Below the pieces are notes generated by a model. That model was not told the origin of the DNA. It searched no databases and saw only the letters and a list, made by a program, of their open reading frames with translations. Shown in pieces: positions 40,201 to 51,519 of a stretch of 64,000 nt of DNA. Source of the stretch: Balanoglossus misakiensis (taxonomy: Eukaryota; Hemichordata); contig CM082592.2 of assembly GCA_040954595.2 (NCBI GenBank), positions 11,532,001 to 11,596,000 on the forward strand. Reading direction: 5' to 3'. A program made the translations under genes and the position numbers. Each line of letters starts with the position of its first letter. Positions within the stretch are counted from its first letter, which is position 1.

Positions 40201-43200
40201 TGTTTTAGATCAGTCCGACATGTGTACAGTTGCTTCACCAGATGGTGAATATGCAGCTTACAATTATCTAATTTGAAGCGCGCGTTTTGCCTCGTCCTAT
40301 TCGCGAAATATTACAACAGCTGCCGCAGAAATACACAGACGATAACCATAAAATAATTTTCCAATAGACAGTCTATACTACGCCCAGTATTGAGGGATGA
40401 AAATACCCCGTGGTAATTTTCTATCCACAGAGATGAAACCTCACTGGTGGTTAAGTGGTGCGTTGTCGAATATCTGGGCATACCCACATCTTGCAAAATT
40501 AAATTGCTGTAACTATTTTAGTTTATTTAAACTATAAAATCACCCAAAATGGCCCTGATGTAGCCACCATGCACGCGCGTTAAAGGGCCACTAAATTGGG
40601 TAATAAATCATAACCACCGCAATTTCAGTTTGCATGAAATTTTGTCCAAATGCTGCCGTATGCAGCCAGCGGATGGGATGGGGTGTCAGGGTTCAAAGGT
40701 CACGGTGTCAGAGGGTAAAGAATCCCCGTCTCGTGAGCAGAGCCAGTTTCAGTGCGGTGAGAGCTTCAATACTTCAAGTGATTAGTATCAGCCACTTCAC
40801 TGTCTGCGACAGAAGTAGTGCCAATTAAATACCGCGAGAATCTGATTCCACTTTTAAGGTGGTTCCCGACCGATAAATATCATCTTTTTAGGCCGAGTGT
40901 AGTAAGAGTTGTGTGAGTCATTTTAAAGAAGGGTGACTATCCTCAAAATCAAATCAATTTGGCTTATTTCCAAAAAAGCTCATTTTTAAAACAAAGCGCA
41001 ATAATCAGTCATTAACTCCATATTTCAGAAAGACTGACCCAATTCGATGGCCAAATCCGGGTCATTGGCTGAAGACCGAGCTTTCAGGGAGCTTGCCCGG
41101 ATGATGGGGCCCAGCCGGCAAGTGAGCCAATACAGTGTTTTATTCTGTGTCGGCAAATATCCGAATCAAGTGGTTAGACCATAAACTCGGGTCAAGAGCG
41201 TCATTTAATTTCATTTGCTAGCATACATAATTATCTCGTAATGTTTCTAATGGCCGATAATTAACAGGCACTTTGCCTGGTGCGCTACTGGCTAGCGATT
41301 GTTCACCGCGCAACGCAACTCCGAGAACAACGTACTGTTGAAACGCCCGACGAAACATCAAAGGAGATAAATGTATTATTACTATTGATCGATGCCTTCT
41401 TGGTCGCCTCGTCACAGAACCCAAAGCCGCCACACAGAACGACAACAGAATTATTCCGCGCACGTATAAGCGAATATTCAGACTCGTCTTTTCTTTCCCT
41501 CTCATTTTTTTTTACTTTTGCGTGAAAAGATTACCACTGCAAGCACCACGGGGCGTCACAAGTGTGTAGTAAGATATATCCCCGACCAAGGCAGATTGTG
41601 TGTCGCGGACGTGCTGAAATATTTGATACGATTGGAGAGCGGGACGAGACATTCTGTATCTGTTTTGAAAACCAGCGGCGGTTTGTTTTTACACATGCTG
41701 GTCTTGGGTAAGAAAGACACAGTTTGCCTGGAGATCAGAGCGCGCCGACAGCACGCTGGGAAATTTTCCTTTGGCCGCATCAAACTGTTGTCAAATGCTT
41801 TTTCGAGAAGAATGCGCAAAAGCGACCTTGCCTCTGAATTACGTTTCCTGTTCTTTTAAAAGTGGCTTTTACCTATGCAAATCACTCCGTCTCTATTGAA
41901 CTCAACATAACCAGACGCGGAGATGTTTGTACGAAGCGTGGTTGTGGGGGACTTTCTACGCCAAATGCGAGACGTTGCCCTCTTGTGCATTAGTCATAGG
42001 TGCATGGGGGACGCCGTAAACCGGAACTCACATCGGTAGAAGAACGCAGGAGTGATGTCATTAAAACCATTCATTCGCGGAGACATCATCGTGCAGATTC
42101 AAATGTAACGCCGTCGAAGTCAATGGCTAAATGTCTGTGTATATGCATATATAAACTCGAAGCCCAGCAGGAAACGCTAGGGCTATGATACCACGTAGCT
42201 ATCATCCCTCAGTGTTATTACAGAATCTTTGAAGAAAATTATCATCAACGTGGCGGTAATTACACGTTATTTTCAAAAACGACAAATGCATTTTTGGCCC
42301 AATCCACCGGGTGCGAATGGAAACGTCCTTTCGTTCTGCACCTTCGCATAAGCAACAAATATTCGCAGCACTGCTAATTATTCACTGTAAATTCTTTCAG
42401 ACAAAAGCTCACCGTTGGCAGATGTCGGGGTTTGTTCTGCGGATGTTTCTCGTCGTTATGGAACCATATCTTTTGATGCATATCTCAGGATATCAGGCGA
42501 ACTGGTGACGTGTTTGGCGGTGTATTTTTCTTCTCGCGCCGTCAAAACACTAGCAATTATAGGTTAAAATTCAGGTGTCCTTACAATAATGCGTTTGATT
42601 TTGGATAAACAAGCGTTTGGTTTGCGGACTCCCTATCGCGCTGACTTCGTCTCTCGGCAGACTGACTACGATTACCATGATTACTAAGCGGTTCATGAAT
42701 CTTTCCCTGTGTAACTTTTTATCTTGACAATATACATGTACAGCTAAAGGCGAGTGAAAGGGCTTATTATTATTTTGAAGTGGAACATCGTTCCGGCGGG
42801 TCTTACCATAAGCACGAAGTTTATATTGTACAGCATTTGTAAATAATGCAGGCACCCCACATTTCTGTTTAAAGTCTTGTCCAGCATTGTCTTTTTCCAG
42901 CACTGACTGAAATATAGACACCGACTTCAACACAACGTCAAAAAGAGCGCTGGTCTCATAAAGGCTGATGGGTACGGGTCACATTTTATCAATTTAACCG
43001 CATTAATGTCGGAAATAGGTTTGTTTGGGAAAAATGGTTTCTGGGCATGCGTGTTACAGCCTACATAAATGTGAAATCTGGGGCTTGAACATCAGAGACT
43101 CATTTGCATAAAGCTTGAAACTTGTCAATATTTTCATCTACGTTTCATTTTGTGAAATTTCTGTGAAAATCAAGTTTTGGTTTCCGGTTTCTGAACGAGT

Positions 43201-46200
43201 CATGTGATTCTGCTCGTGTTGTTACGCCCCCATACGTACTATGTACATTACACATTACAGGTTTGTTAGACACCGTTAGGCTATAGTTTTCTAAATTCTG
43301 TGGTGCAAATTTCTCTTCAAACTGGAAACCATCGCATCTTTATTTGATGGAGCGCTACAAAATATAATAAGAGGACCCGTACATATACGTTGAATGTCGG
43401 TCATGCGCGGAAGAAGTATGGGTTTCAATTACAACCCCAAGCTGTGAGTGGAATATCTGACGACATCTATAGCGTGCCCTTTATCGGTGATCTTATAAGA
43501 GCGTACACGCAAGTGGGGATCCTCGGGGGGCAACGCTCTCCCCGCGGGAAGGGAGAAACATTGCGAGGTCGGAAACTTAAGTACCGGGCGAGTCCAAAGG
43601 CGGGCACAAGGAAAGACAAGCCGCGGGTTCGGATCACTGGCTGGCAACCGGGGCGAAAACCTTATTGTAATTTTTTCGAGTTGACCCATGCTCGTCTCGT
43701 TCCCCCAGCGGACGGCGAGATGGCTCAGAACTGCCCATTACAGATCGCTTCCAATTCACCGTTGAACGCACATTCCGTGCACGGAAGTATCAAATCTGAC
43801 ATAATCAAGTTTTTCTTATTTACTGGTTGTCGCTTTTCATCTGAAATCGTCAGAGCTGGCCAGTTGCATTCGCCATGCAAGTATAGATACAGATCTATTT
43901 GCGGATCTCCTTCACAGGACTTCAAGAAAATTATTGTGTAAACAATTTCGAAACATAAAATGTCGGGATCCGAAACTGAATCCGAATCTGTCACCGTACG
44001 CCTTGACTTGCTTAAAAATATACAAAACTATGGATTCTACTGTCGTCTCCATGACAACACATGTCCAGTAAAGAAGTTTAACTGGCTTGGAAATGGGTTG
44101 CAGAAGTGCAAATTTCAAAAGCTGATAAAGAAGTCCCCCAAAAATTGATCATGTTTCTAGGTGTGATAAAATGTAATACAGTTTATGTCTAGGTGCTCGG
44201 ACTTAACAGTTGAGGGCTTGGCAATACCTGTTTATTATGACAAGCAATAAGGTTAAGTTTATTCGCGGGTTTCGGGCGCTGCTCTTTTGGTGCGGTATGC
44301 TATCCACGTACGAAATATGGTGATGCTTAAAACGGAGGGCAGAAATTGGAAAATTTTACACCGCTATGGGAAACCCGAGAAGTTAGCATTTCCAAACAAA
44401 GGTGGTCCCAGATTACTTTAGGCTTAGACACATGCCGACATATGGCAGTTGTGAGATTCTGCTTGTTTCCCGCGGCATTATGTCTCTGACGTGGGTGAAT
44501 TTGGCGCAACTTGATGTCTACACTCGGCTGTGACTGTATGCTCTGCATAGTAACGCACCACACCGGAAAAGCATTCCCGAAGTGCATTGAAAGACATGCA
44601 CGTTTCAGTGATCGCGGCGAGCCATTTGGCATAGCAACGACGGACAGTTGTGCATGGCGATGGGTTGGTCCGCCCCCCCCCCCTACAACCCACCTCCGCC
44701 GTTGCCAATTTGAGAAACAGTACCACGTGACTGAATCTCTCAAAGGCGGCTTAGCTAAACACTATCATATCCACCACGCAGTCATCCCACAATATATTCA
44801 AATTGGCATTGGAAATTTTACACTATCTGGTCATTATCTCCTGGCTTGGCATCTAATTGTAATACATTATAATAAGGACCCAACCCTGACCCTTAGTGCC
44901 TGTGTAAAACCATGGCTGAGTTTAGACCGAAAATACCCTTGGTCTTTGTTTTTGTGACACACAGAGATTATTTACGATTCAATTTCTATTTTATCAGTGA
45001 GCCCAATTTCTCTCAATTTGACGCTAGCATTAAATCCCCATGTCGCGTGCTCTCTGCATCTCTAAGCACTCTACGGCGACGCGCAGTTGCCAAAGTTTGC
45101 CGGCGTTTTTAAAACACGGTGAGACCGCTCGCACACACCAGTGGAGCACACCTAACTTGATAAAAAATGTTCGATTAGAGACATGCTTCGTTTGGCGTCC
45201 AGTTTGCTTCCCTGCAAGCGCCGTTACCTTTGCATCGAGTATTAAGCGTTAAAGGGCTTGGATGGCAAATTCTTTAGTTTGCTGCCAATGAAGTCGAACT
45301 AATCACGAATAGTGCAGGCGATTGGAAAAACTCAAGTGCTAAAAACTCCCGTATTCAGAAAGAGCATCCAATTCTCTTGGGTAACACTTTCTGCATATAG
45401 TTGGACAGTAGAAACCGGATGCCGGTTTCAGCGGATAGAACCAGTCAGTATTTCAGACCGATAAATTATACAGTTCTTAATAGCAAACGATACTGAATAT
45501 ATAAATTATATAGTTCTTACTAGCAAACGATACTGAATATATTGATAATCGCCTTACCTGAATAACTCTCATATTAAGTCCTGTTTCCTGAGCTAGTTGC
45601 TCTCGTATGTGTCGTGTGGGTTTAGGGGTGGCGTTGAAGGCTGCCTTTAAAGTTTCCAGCTGTTTAGCTTTGATAGTTGTACGTGGTCCGCGTCGTTTTG
45701 TACCGGCAACGTTATTAGAATCTGTGTTTTCATTGTTCGTCGGGGTAGTGGCCGTCGTCCCGTTATTAATGCTGCTGGTATTATTCGCGTTTATGTCATT
45801 GTTTGTTTGCGAGCCGTCGTTTGAGTTCGCATTAGGCTCCACAGTCTCGCTTATCGAGGAAAGATCGTCTTTGTCGTCCTCGTCATCGTCTAGCTCCCCA
45901 TGATGCGTCGGTGGTGTCGACTGGCTCTCGGCGTCGTCCATCGGGGTTTGCGCCGGCGGTGGGACGGGTGCCGACGGCGGGGGAACAGGCGTGGCCGGCT
46001 GGTTCACTAGACTGGGCGGGCTCTGCAGAAGGGGATTGACGCTCCCGTTGGACAGGCCGAAACCGTTGGAGTTGACCACGCCATTATTGAGATGACCTCC
46101 GACCAAATCCGTCTCCGGTGAATCCGCTGCGGGGAGAACCAAAAACATCAACAAAAGGTCATCATTTTTATAGACGACAAAGTACACTATGGGACTCCTT

Positions 46201-49200
46201 GCTAATTTCATTTCTTTTATTGCGCTTCCCCTCAGAGAGGGTGGTGCGCTCATGTACAAATCGAAATTTATTGCCCCCGATAAAACAATCGACGCTACAG
46301 TGGGGGCCATATGTAATGATTGCGAATGGCATTTAAAGGGCTTGTCACAGATTTATACCATGACTCGCACGTGGCGACCGTGGATAGTCTGTCTTGAAAT
46401 TTCCCCCAAGAAGACAAGATTAGGGGAACGTTGGTTTCTCCTGTGAGATCAACAAGGTCGATATACCATTGGTCTCTCTACCGTCAGTAGCCATACAATA
46501 GAGGGAAATCTCCGCTTTAATACCCGATGTTGACAGACTCCGATTCCCAGGGCGTGAGTGCGCGTGGAATCGTGAATCGCACGCAAAGCCGATGATGAAA
46601 GACGGCTCTGCGTTTCGCCGTGTTAAGTTTGGGGACCTCAGCCTGTAGTGGGCTAGCCATGAATGGATTGTCCCAAAGGAGTATGTTGGATTTTTTTATG
46701 TGCCGCAAGTGACGACATCAGACCCAAGCGATATTATTTTTGACACGCCATGCTTTTTGCAGTAGCTAGCAACCACCAGATATTACATGTATTTTCATTA
46801 ATAACAGATTTTTGTCTGATCTGGGGGAAAACACAAACGCTGGGATTATTTTTAACTGGTCGCCGATACCCGCTGGAGTGTTATTTGGCGATGGTTGTTT
46901 CTACTATCACAAATCGCACACATTCAACCATCTATATGTTTGCCCATTCAAATACACACCATTGTGTTTACAACTTAAACCCCCGTTAAAATCACACATG
47001 TCAATCTCTCTCGACTTTTTGACAGATTATCGGAGAATGGGCAATTAATGAAAAATCGGGGCTATTGAGCAATGGAGACTGCCACTTCCAGTTGTGGGCA
47101 CTGGCTGGCCTGGCTCCCAGGTCTAATGTCATTAACCCCATCCGGTCATTAGAACAGTAATTGTGTCGGCCAGAGAGAGAGGGAGAGCGTGCGACTTGGG
47201 CACATGGTATGATACAGAAGGCCGCAATTTGCCTGCATGGTTCTTTTGCGAGTCCTCCTGCTTGCAACGATTGAAAACAACGTCATATCTTCTGAACAAT
47301 CGAATGTCACGTTGAAACTGCTTTAGTTCTCGGGGTTTTCATTTTTTCTTTGAAATTCTGTGGTACGATCTGGCGAAGAAATTTGAAGTGACTATTGGCG
47401 GTGCAGACCAGGCCTTTGGTTACTCTAAATTTTCAAAACGCATATTTTGGTAATCATTAAAATAAAACTCAGCACATTTGGCGGGTAGCATTAAGCTGTC
47501 CGTAGAAATGCACGGATGTTAATAATTGTTAGTTTCTTGCCCACATAAACTACAGAATGATATTTCTGTACACCCAGTTTGGTGATCACAAACAATTGTG
47601 ATATTTAGCCTACATTTGTTAGAATTTATCGCGGAATGATGGGTTGGAATGAGCGTCCTCGTGACGGATATAATTTTGACATTTACTGATGACATTTCTG
47701 TGTTGCCGGTGTTCATCTGTGTGTTAGGGATCAAAAAGCTGCGAGTTTTCTGTTGCTTTTAGTATTCATGTTGTGTTGTATAATAGCCGGGGTTCAACAA
47801 CAAAGAGCAGCGAGGCTGGAGAATGCCCCGGGCTACGGGAGCGTCACTGGGAGCCGATTTATCATCGCCGAGCACCGAGTGACACCGTATTTGTTAAGCA
47901 ATAATGCGCGTAGTGCATGCACCGAGACCGAGAGAAGAGCGAGCGAGCGAGCGAGCCGCATACAGCCGCCATGAGACCCCCGCTACCGACAGACAGCTTG
48001 AACGCCCACCGTTACGTTCACACATATCCCCAAGTGGATTTTCTCGCAGGCAGCCAGATCAGACGGCAACCTCCCCAGCCGTGCTCAATACGGCGATGGT
48101 TTGTAGATAAGGCTTGTTGAAAGGCTAAATGAAACCTGCCGCCAAGTGTTGCAATTATCGATACTAACGATCACGCTATCTCGAACATGTTTTCAAATGG
48201 GAGAACTTATCTTCCCACAGGGGTCCTGGCGCTTGTCGTGAGAATAGGGCCTTCGTGCAACGTTATACCCACCGGTCGAACTTTCATTTGTGATCGCCAA
48301 CCCCTTTCGGTTTTGCGGGTCAACTATTTCCCGGTGAGCATTACTTAATATTTCGACGACATCAAAACTCAGTCAATGAATTTCGTGGGTTTGACCACTT
48401 CCACGCACAGCTCTGGGTTGCGCCCTGAGTCCATAAATAGACAGCAAAAATAAAACTTTCAATCAATTGGTAGACATGAATAATTAATGATTCTTTGTGA
48501 TTTATACCAACACGTTGAGTGTGGCTGCGTCGAGGTAAATGTCCACATGAATACAAAATCTCTCAAATGCAAAGACAAAATGTTTTCTGTGCAATATTCG
48601 AATGAGCAAACAAACAAACAGATCCAGACGGGCAACGTGCGGGCAGCAAAGTACTAGTATGTCATCACGACCCCCCCCCCCCCACCAGAAGTACTGGTAT
48701 CTAGAGTTAAGACAAAGTAAAATTTATCATTCGCAGATTTAGCCACGCAGTCTTGGTCACAACAGAGGGCTTCAAACAATTGCATCTGAACTTTTAACAT
48801 CCAGAATTAATCGGCACGATCTTGCGCAGAAACACTCAGCTTCCTGGCTTCAGGGAGACCCCTCAACTGGCGGAAAGTGCTTAACATACAGAATATCGAT
48901 TTTTGTTTCAAACAGCGAACACACCTTTAGTCGGGTGTCGTGTCAGCCGCCTTACAATACACGTACATGAATTTTACATATATCCTAGGAGTTTATTCGT
49001 CCCTTGTTAAGTCTACAGTTTCGCTTCGCGAAATTTACGTACTCTTTATCGATCGGATAAACACTCCATCAAGGCTTTAAAATTCTGCGATTCATGAGCG
49101 ACCACCGTGTCGCCGTTGGATGGCAACCCCATTTCCCGGGCCCGCTAGCTACAGACGATTCCCAATGACTTTAACCGGTGTATCCGCATAAATAGAGCGA

Positions 49201-51519
49201 TGAATAAAAATCTCGTCGTCGAGTGGCGCACACTGGTATTACAACTACCCATGAAAACCGTCAAAACTGGCGTATGTTTCCACAAGACTGTATGGTCGAA
49301 TATATGTCACTGATGGGTTGATTTGGTGTTAATATTAATAACCATCACGCCGATGCGATTTTCCCTCATCGGTGGTAAAACTCTTCAACCGTTCCGAGAA
49401 GCTAGCGCTGTTGAAAACACGTAAATCCCCGGCTTTGCGAGTACGACCTTCTGGTCCGATCGGCCATGTTGGATTTGGTGAAATGTTCACCGGGGATGCG
49501 GATTTTGCCTTCGGGCGAACTGGCAAGCTCCGTTGTGAGTTTGGAGCCGTCGCTTGTAAAAATTCATAATGCGAGATTTGTTGCGGTGAATCGGTACGGA
49601 ACATCAGTTCTGACTTACGGCAATAAAAAGAGGGACATCATTTACGGGTAATGACTTGTCGTTAAGTAGGGCGATGGAAGCACGGTGATAAATCACAGGC
49701 CGCGGCAGCAAAGCTCGCGTCAGGCGGCACGGGCGAGAGGGCACGGCTCGTTCCTCTGTTCCCATTCAGCGCGTGCACCAAACGAGAATAAGTGGCAAAC
49801 TCCATGCTGGCAGTCTCGGACATTGAAAGGGGAGCGCGATTCGAACAAATGACACTTTTTTATTATTTAATTATGGTGTGTCGTGGCACTCGTTTTAAAT
49901 CTACAAGTTCCTGCCCTTGCTTTTAAGATCTCTGGAAAAGCTGTCGAGAGACACGGTCGCCTAAAATGCAAATCACCAACAAATTCACGGCACATGAATC
50001 ACACCGCTACATAATGTACTTTGGTTGGCTTATAGCTCTGGAGCAGTATAATTTGATAACAGATCGGACCTAAGCGGTTCTTTTGCGTCCAGAATCCCAA
50101 ATCGTTAGACATTTGAAATGCGAAAAACGCCAATTTGCGGCTTTCTAGACTGGGCTGATATCCAGACAATGGCCATAAATATATTCGCCGGGGATTGTTG
50201 GAAATAATATTCCTGTACATACATGTATCTCAATAATGTACTTTTAATTCAATTGTTCGAAACTGACGCGAACTGAGAATAGCATACGCGATGGGTGAGA
50301 TTAGTTCAACTAGGAACGGTCGTCGAATAGGCAAAATTATACGGTGTCACAGTTGCTTGTTTCATCAAGTTTGCTTTTTCTGCATTTTGCGTTGTTGTTG
50401 TTTTTCGGTAGACGAGTGTCCCGCTTGGGATCGACCGCGCAGCTGAGTTTTGCCCGTTAACGCTGTAGTTCGCCGCATTTACAACCAGCTGTCCCATCTT
50501 GAACGAAGGGAAGCCTGCGTCCCGTTGGACTGTCAACACGAGTCAACATACAACTCGTAGCTGGGCAGGTGCATTCTCTGCCAAACACGGCTAGACACAG
50601 CGCATGGCGGTTTTAGGTCCCCCATTTTATCAATAACGTATAATTTGGCGTTTTGTAAGTTTTGATAAAGTGGGCGTGTGGCTAGCCACTCGACTAGGAC
50701 CAGAGATATGATGTAGAGACGATTATTCTCTTACCTGTTGGGGATTTGGTACTCATGTAGTCGTCCTTGCAAATAAACTGATTCTCGTCGACCACGTAAA
50801 GTTCTTCGCCCGTTGAAAGTTGTTTACGACACACCACGCACGTGAAACATTTGAGGTGGAACACCTGATTGCGGGCTCGGCGGACGAGATCGTTGGGCGA
50901 AATACCCTGAGAGCAACCGGCACATTTCGTACCATATCGCCTGGAAGAAAGCGAAACCAAGAGTGATGATATAGAATTTTATTAGTGCGTGTCTAACTAC
51001 TACACACAGAACGAATGTTGACTTCATATACATCAGGGGATTTACACACCTACGGAGTTACCGTGTGTCCCGTTGATTATAATGAGTGGCTAACCAACAT
51101 CTTCAAACAATATACAGAGTTACTGGCGAGTGAAAATGTTTACGTTCTGGTAATCGGGTTCACAATTAACCACGCCGCGATGCGACTGAGTGGTTTCGTC
51201 CAAAGCAGGGGAACAGTTTAGACTGGTGAGAGAGAGTGCTTGTATACAAACATGGGGTGTGAAATGTACATTTTGTGAAATGGACATGAAGAGCGTGAAT
51301 GAAACGTGCTCAATGAAGCCCTGTAAAGGAATATTATTATTCTCACCTGACGAAATCGGTTCGGCAGTACAACCTGCCATCTCTTGAAAAACACTTGTCG
51401 GTCAGTTTTGCTTTGCAGTCGCAACACTGCACACAGTTCACGTGCCAAGCTCTATCCAAGACGTTCAGCAGGAACCTGTCCAAAATTGGCCTGTCACAAC
51501 CGGCGCACAACTGAACCAT
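24889..51519 (-). CDS. lhx1/5: LIM-homeobox transcription factor, Lhx1/Lhx5 (Lim1) class
   Basis: Complete five-exon minus-strand coding region: 51519-51347, 50940-50735, 46126-45558, 35489-35303 and 25262-24889 (1509 nt, 502 residues). The start is in a strong context (caccATGg), and all junctions are GT-AG with the frame preserved. LIM domain 1 has ligands C5, C8, H26, C29, C32, C35, C52, D55. LIM domain 2 has C64, C67, H86, C89, C92, C95, C115, D118. The homeodomain is residues 271-330, with W318, F319, N321 and R323. The tail ends [12 protein letters not shown], nearly identical to the vertebrate Lhx1 end. LIM domains of this class bind LDB cofactors and the homeodomain binds TAAT-type sites in the nucleus. 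Known roles of the class include organizer or anterior endomesoderm and neural patterning. The linker is about 100 residues longer than in vertebrate Lhx1 (about 406 aa). A pre-bilaterian-style single gene cannot be split into Lhx1 or Lhx5. Confidence 0.97.
32847..32861. repeat. Poly-G tract (15)
   Basis: Fifteen consecutive G on the plus strand, followed by a short poly-A; the longest homopolymer of G or C in the window. Confidence 0.9.
35128..35155. promoter_or_regulatory. 28-nt perfect palindrome in last intron
   Basis: Half-site ttcatgacaataaa (35128-35141) is followed immediately by its exact reverse complement (35142-35155). Each half contains TGACAATA, a SOX-like ACAAT core. It lies 148 bp downstream of exon 4 of Lhx1/5. 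It could bind a dimer, or be a replication or recombination-generated dyad. Confidence 0.5.
35303..35489 (-). CDS. lhx1/5: Lhx1/5 exon 4: recognition helix and RRH region
   Basis: Encodes residues 317-378, starting [20 protein letters not shown], so it carries homeodomain positions 47-60 including N51 and R53. The conserved [16 protein letters not shown] segment follows, which closely matches vertebrate Lhx1. Acceptor ctttcag, donor cag/gtaagg. Confidence 0.97.
38144..38168. repeat. Hairpin with 11-bp perfect arms
   Basis: Arms 38144-38154 (atgccatcaat) and 38158-38168 (attgatggcat) are perfect inverted repeats around a 3-nt loop. The left arm plus loop contains ATCAATCA, a PBX/MEIS-type motif. 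It lies 2.7 kb into intron 3 of Lhx1/5. Confidence 0.7.
44673..44683. repeat. Poly-C tract (11)
   Basis: Eleven consecutive C on the plus strand in intron 3 of Lhx1/5. Confidence 0.9.
45461..45540. repeat. 40-bp tandem duplication beside exon 3 donor
   Basis: Two adjacent 40-nt units (45461-45500 and 45501-45540), both starting ataaattata, differ at two positions. They sit only 17 bp from the end of exon 3, inside the intron. Confidence 0.92.
45558..46126 (-). CDS. lhx1/5: Lhx1/5 exon 3: linker and homeodomain helices 1-2
   Basis: A 569-nt exon encoding residues 127-316. In order it has a Gly/Asn-rich start, a proline-rich segment (about 162-190), an acidic run of ten D/E in twelve positions (204-215), an Asn/Thr/Ser-rich low-complexity stretch (about 226-265), and the homeodomain from residue 271 to homeodomain position 46 (Gln316). 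The linker is much longer than in vertebrate Lhx1, though the acidic character is shared. The donor cag/gtaagg falls between homeodomain positions 46 and 47, a common intron site in LIM-homeobox genes. Confidence 0.97.
46127..50734 (-). other. Lhx1/5 intron 2 (4.6 kb)
   Basis: Non-coding. It contains a (GAGC)n run at about 47937-47956, a 13-C tract at 48671-48683, and a POU octamer at 49966-49973. No nested gene is supported. Confidence 0.8.
48671..48683. repeat. Poly-C tract (13)
   Basis: Thirteen consecutive C on the plus strand, so G on the sense strand of Lhx1/5, in intron 2. Confidence 0.9.
50735..50940 (-). CDS. lhx1/5: Lhx1/5 exon 2: LIM domain 2
   Basis: This exon encodes residues 58-126 plus the first base of 127, beginning [20 protein letters not shown] and ending STKSPTG. 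All eight zinc ligands of LIM 2 are present (C64, C67, H86, C89; C92, C95, C115, D118). The acceptor is ttcttccag and the donor cag/gtaaga. Confidence 0.97.
50941..51346 (-). other. Lhx1/5 intron 1 (406 bp)
   Basis: Short intron between the two LIM-domain exons, with a gtgaga donor and a ttcttccag acceptor. Intron 1 of chordate lhx1 genes is known to carry nodal/FoxH1-responsive elements. I looked for TGTGGATT/AATCCACA-type sites here and saw no clear match. Confidence 0.85.
51347..51519 (-). CDS. lhx1/5: Lhx1/5 exon 1: start codon and LIM domain 1
   Basis: The exon encodes [20 protein letters not shown] through DFV and ends in phase 2 at a cag/gtgaga donor. It contains all eight zinc ligands of the first LIM domain (C5, C8, H26, C29; C32, C35, C52, D55). 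The start matches the position of the vertebrate Lhx1 start. No signal peptide is present. Confidence 0.97.

Larger units (their letters stand above)
35490..45557 (-). other. Lhx1/5 intron 3 (10.1 kb, splits the homeodomain)
   Basis: Non-coding as far as I can see. Features: an 11-bp-arm hairpin at 38144-38168; a YY1-like AAGATGGCGG (minus strand) at about 39993-40002; POU octamers at 39618, 41875 and 43102; an X-box-like dyad at 44045-44058; an 11-C tract at 44673-44683; and the 40-bp tandem duplication at its 5' end. The longest open stretches (38934-39527 and 43390-43941, both +) lack an initial ATG and recognisable domains. A large intron at this site is a plausible enhancer reservoir. 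Confidence 0.75.

Noticed and set aside
43390-43941. 183-codon open frame (+) in Lhx1/5 intron 3
   Set aside because: Begins with TTG rather than ATG, has no family resemblance, and overlaps no credible splice structure.
45607-45903. 98-codon frame (+) opposite Lhx1/5 exon 3, rich in Ser and Val
   Set aside because: It is the antisense shadow of the Asn/Asp-rich linker coding sequence.
50941-51346. FoxH1/Smad nodal-response sites in Lhx1/5 intron 1, expected from chordate lhx1
   Set aside because: I saw no clear TGTGGATT/AATCCACA or paired Smad words in this 406-bp intron, so none is claimed.
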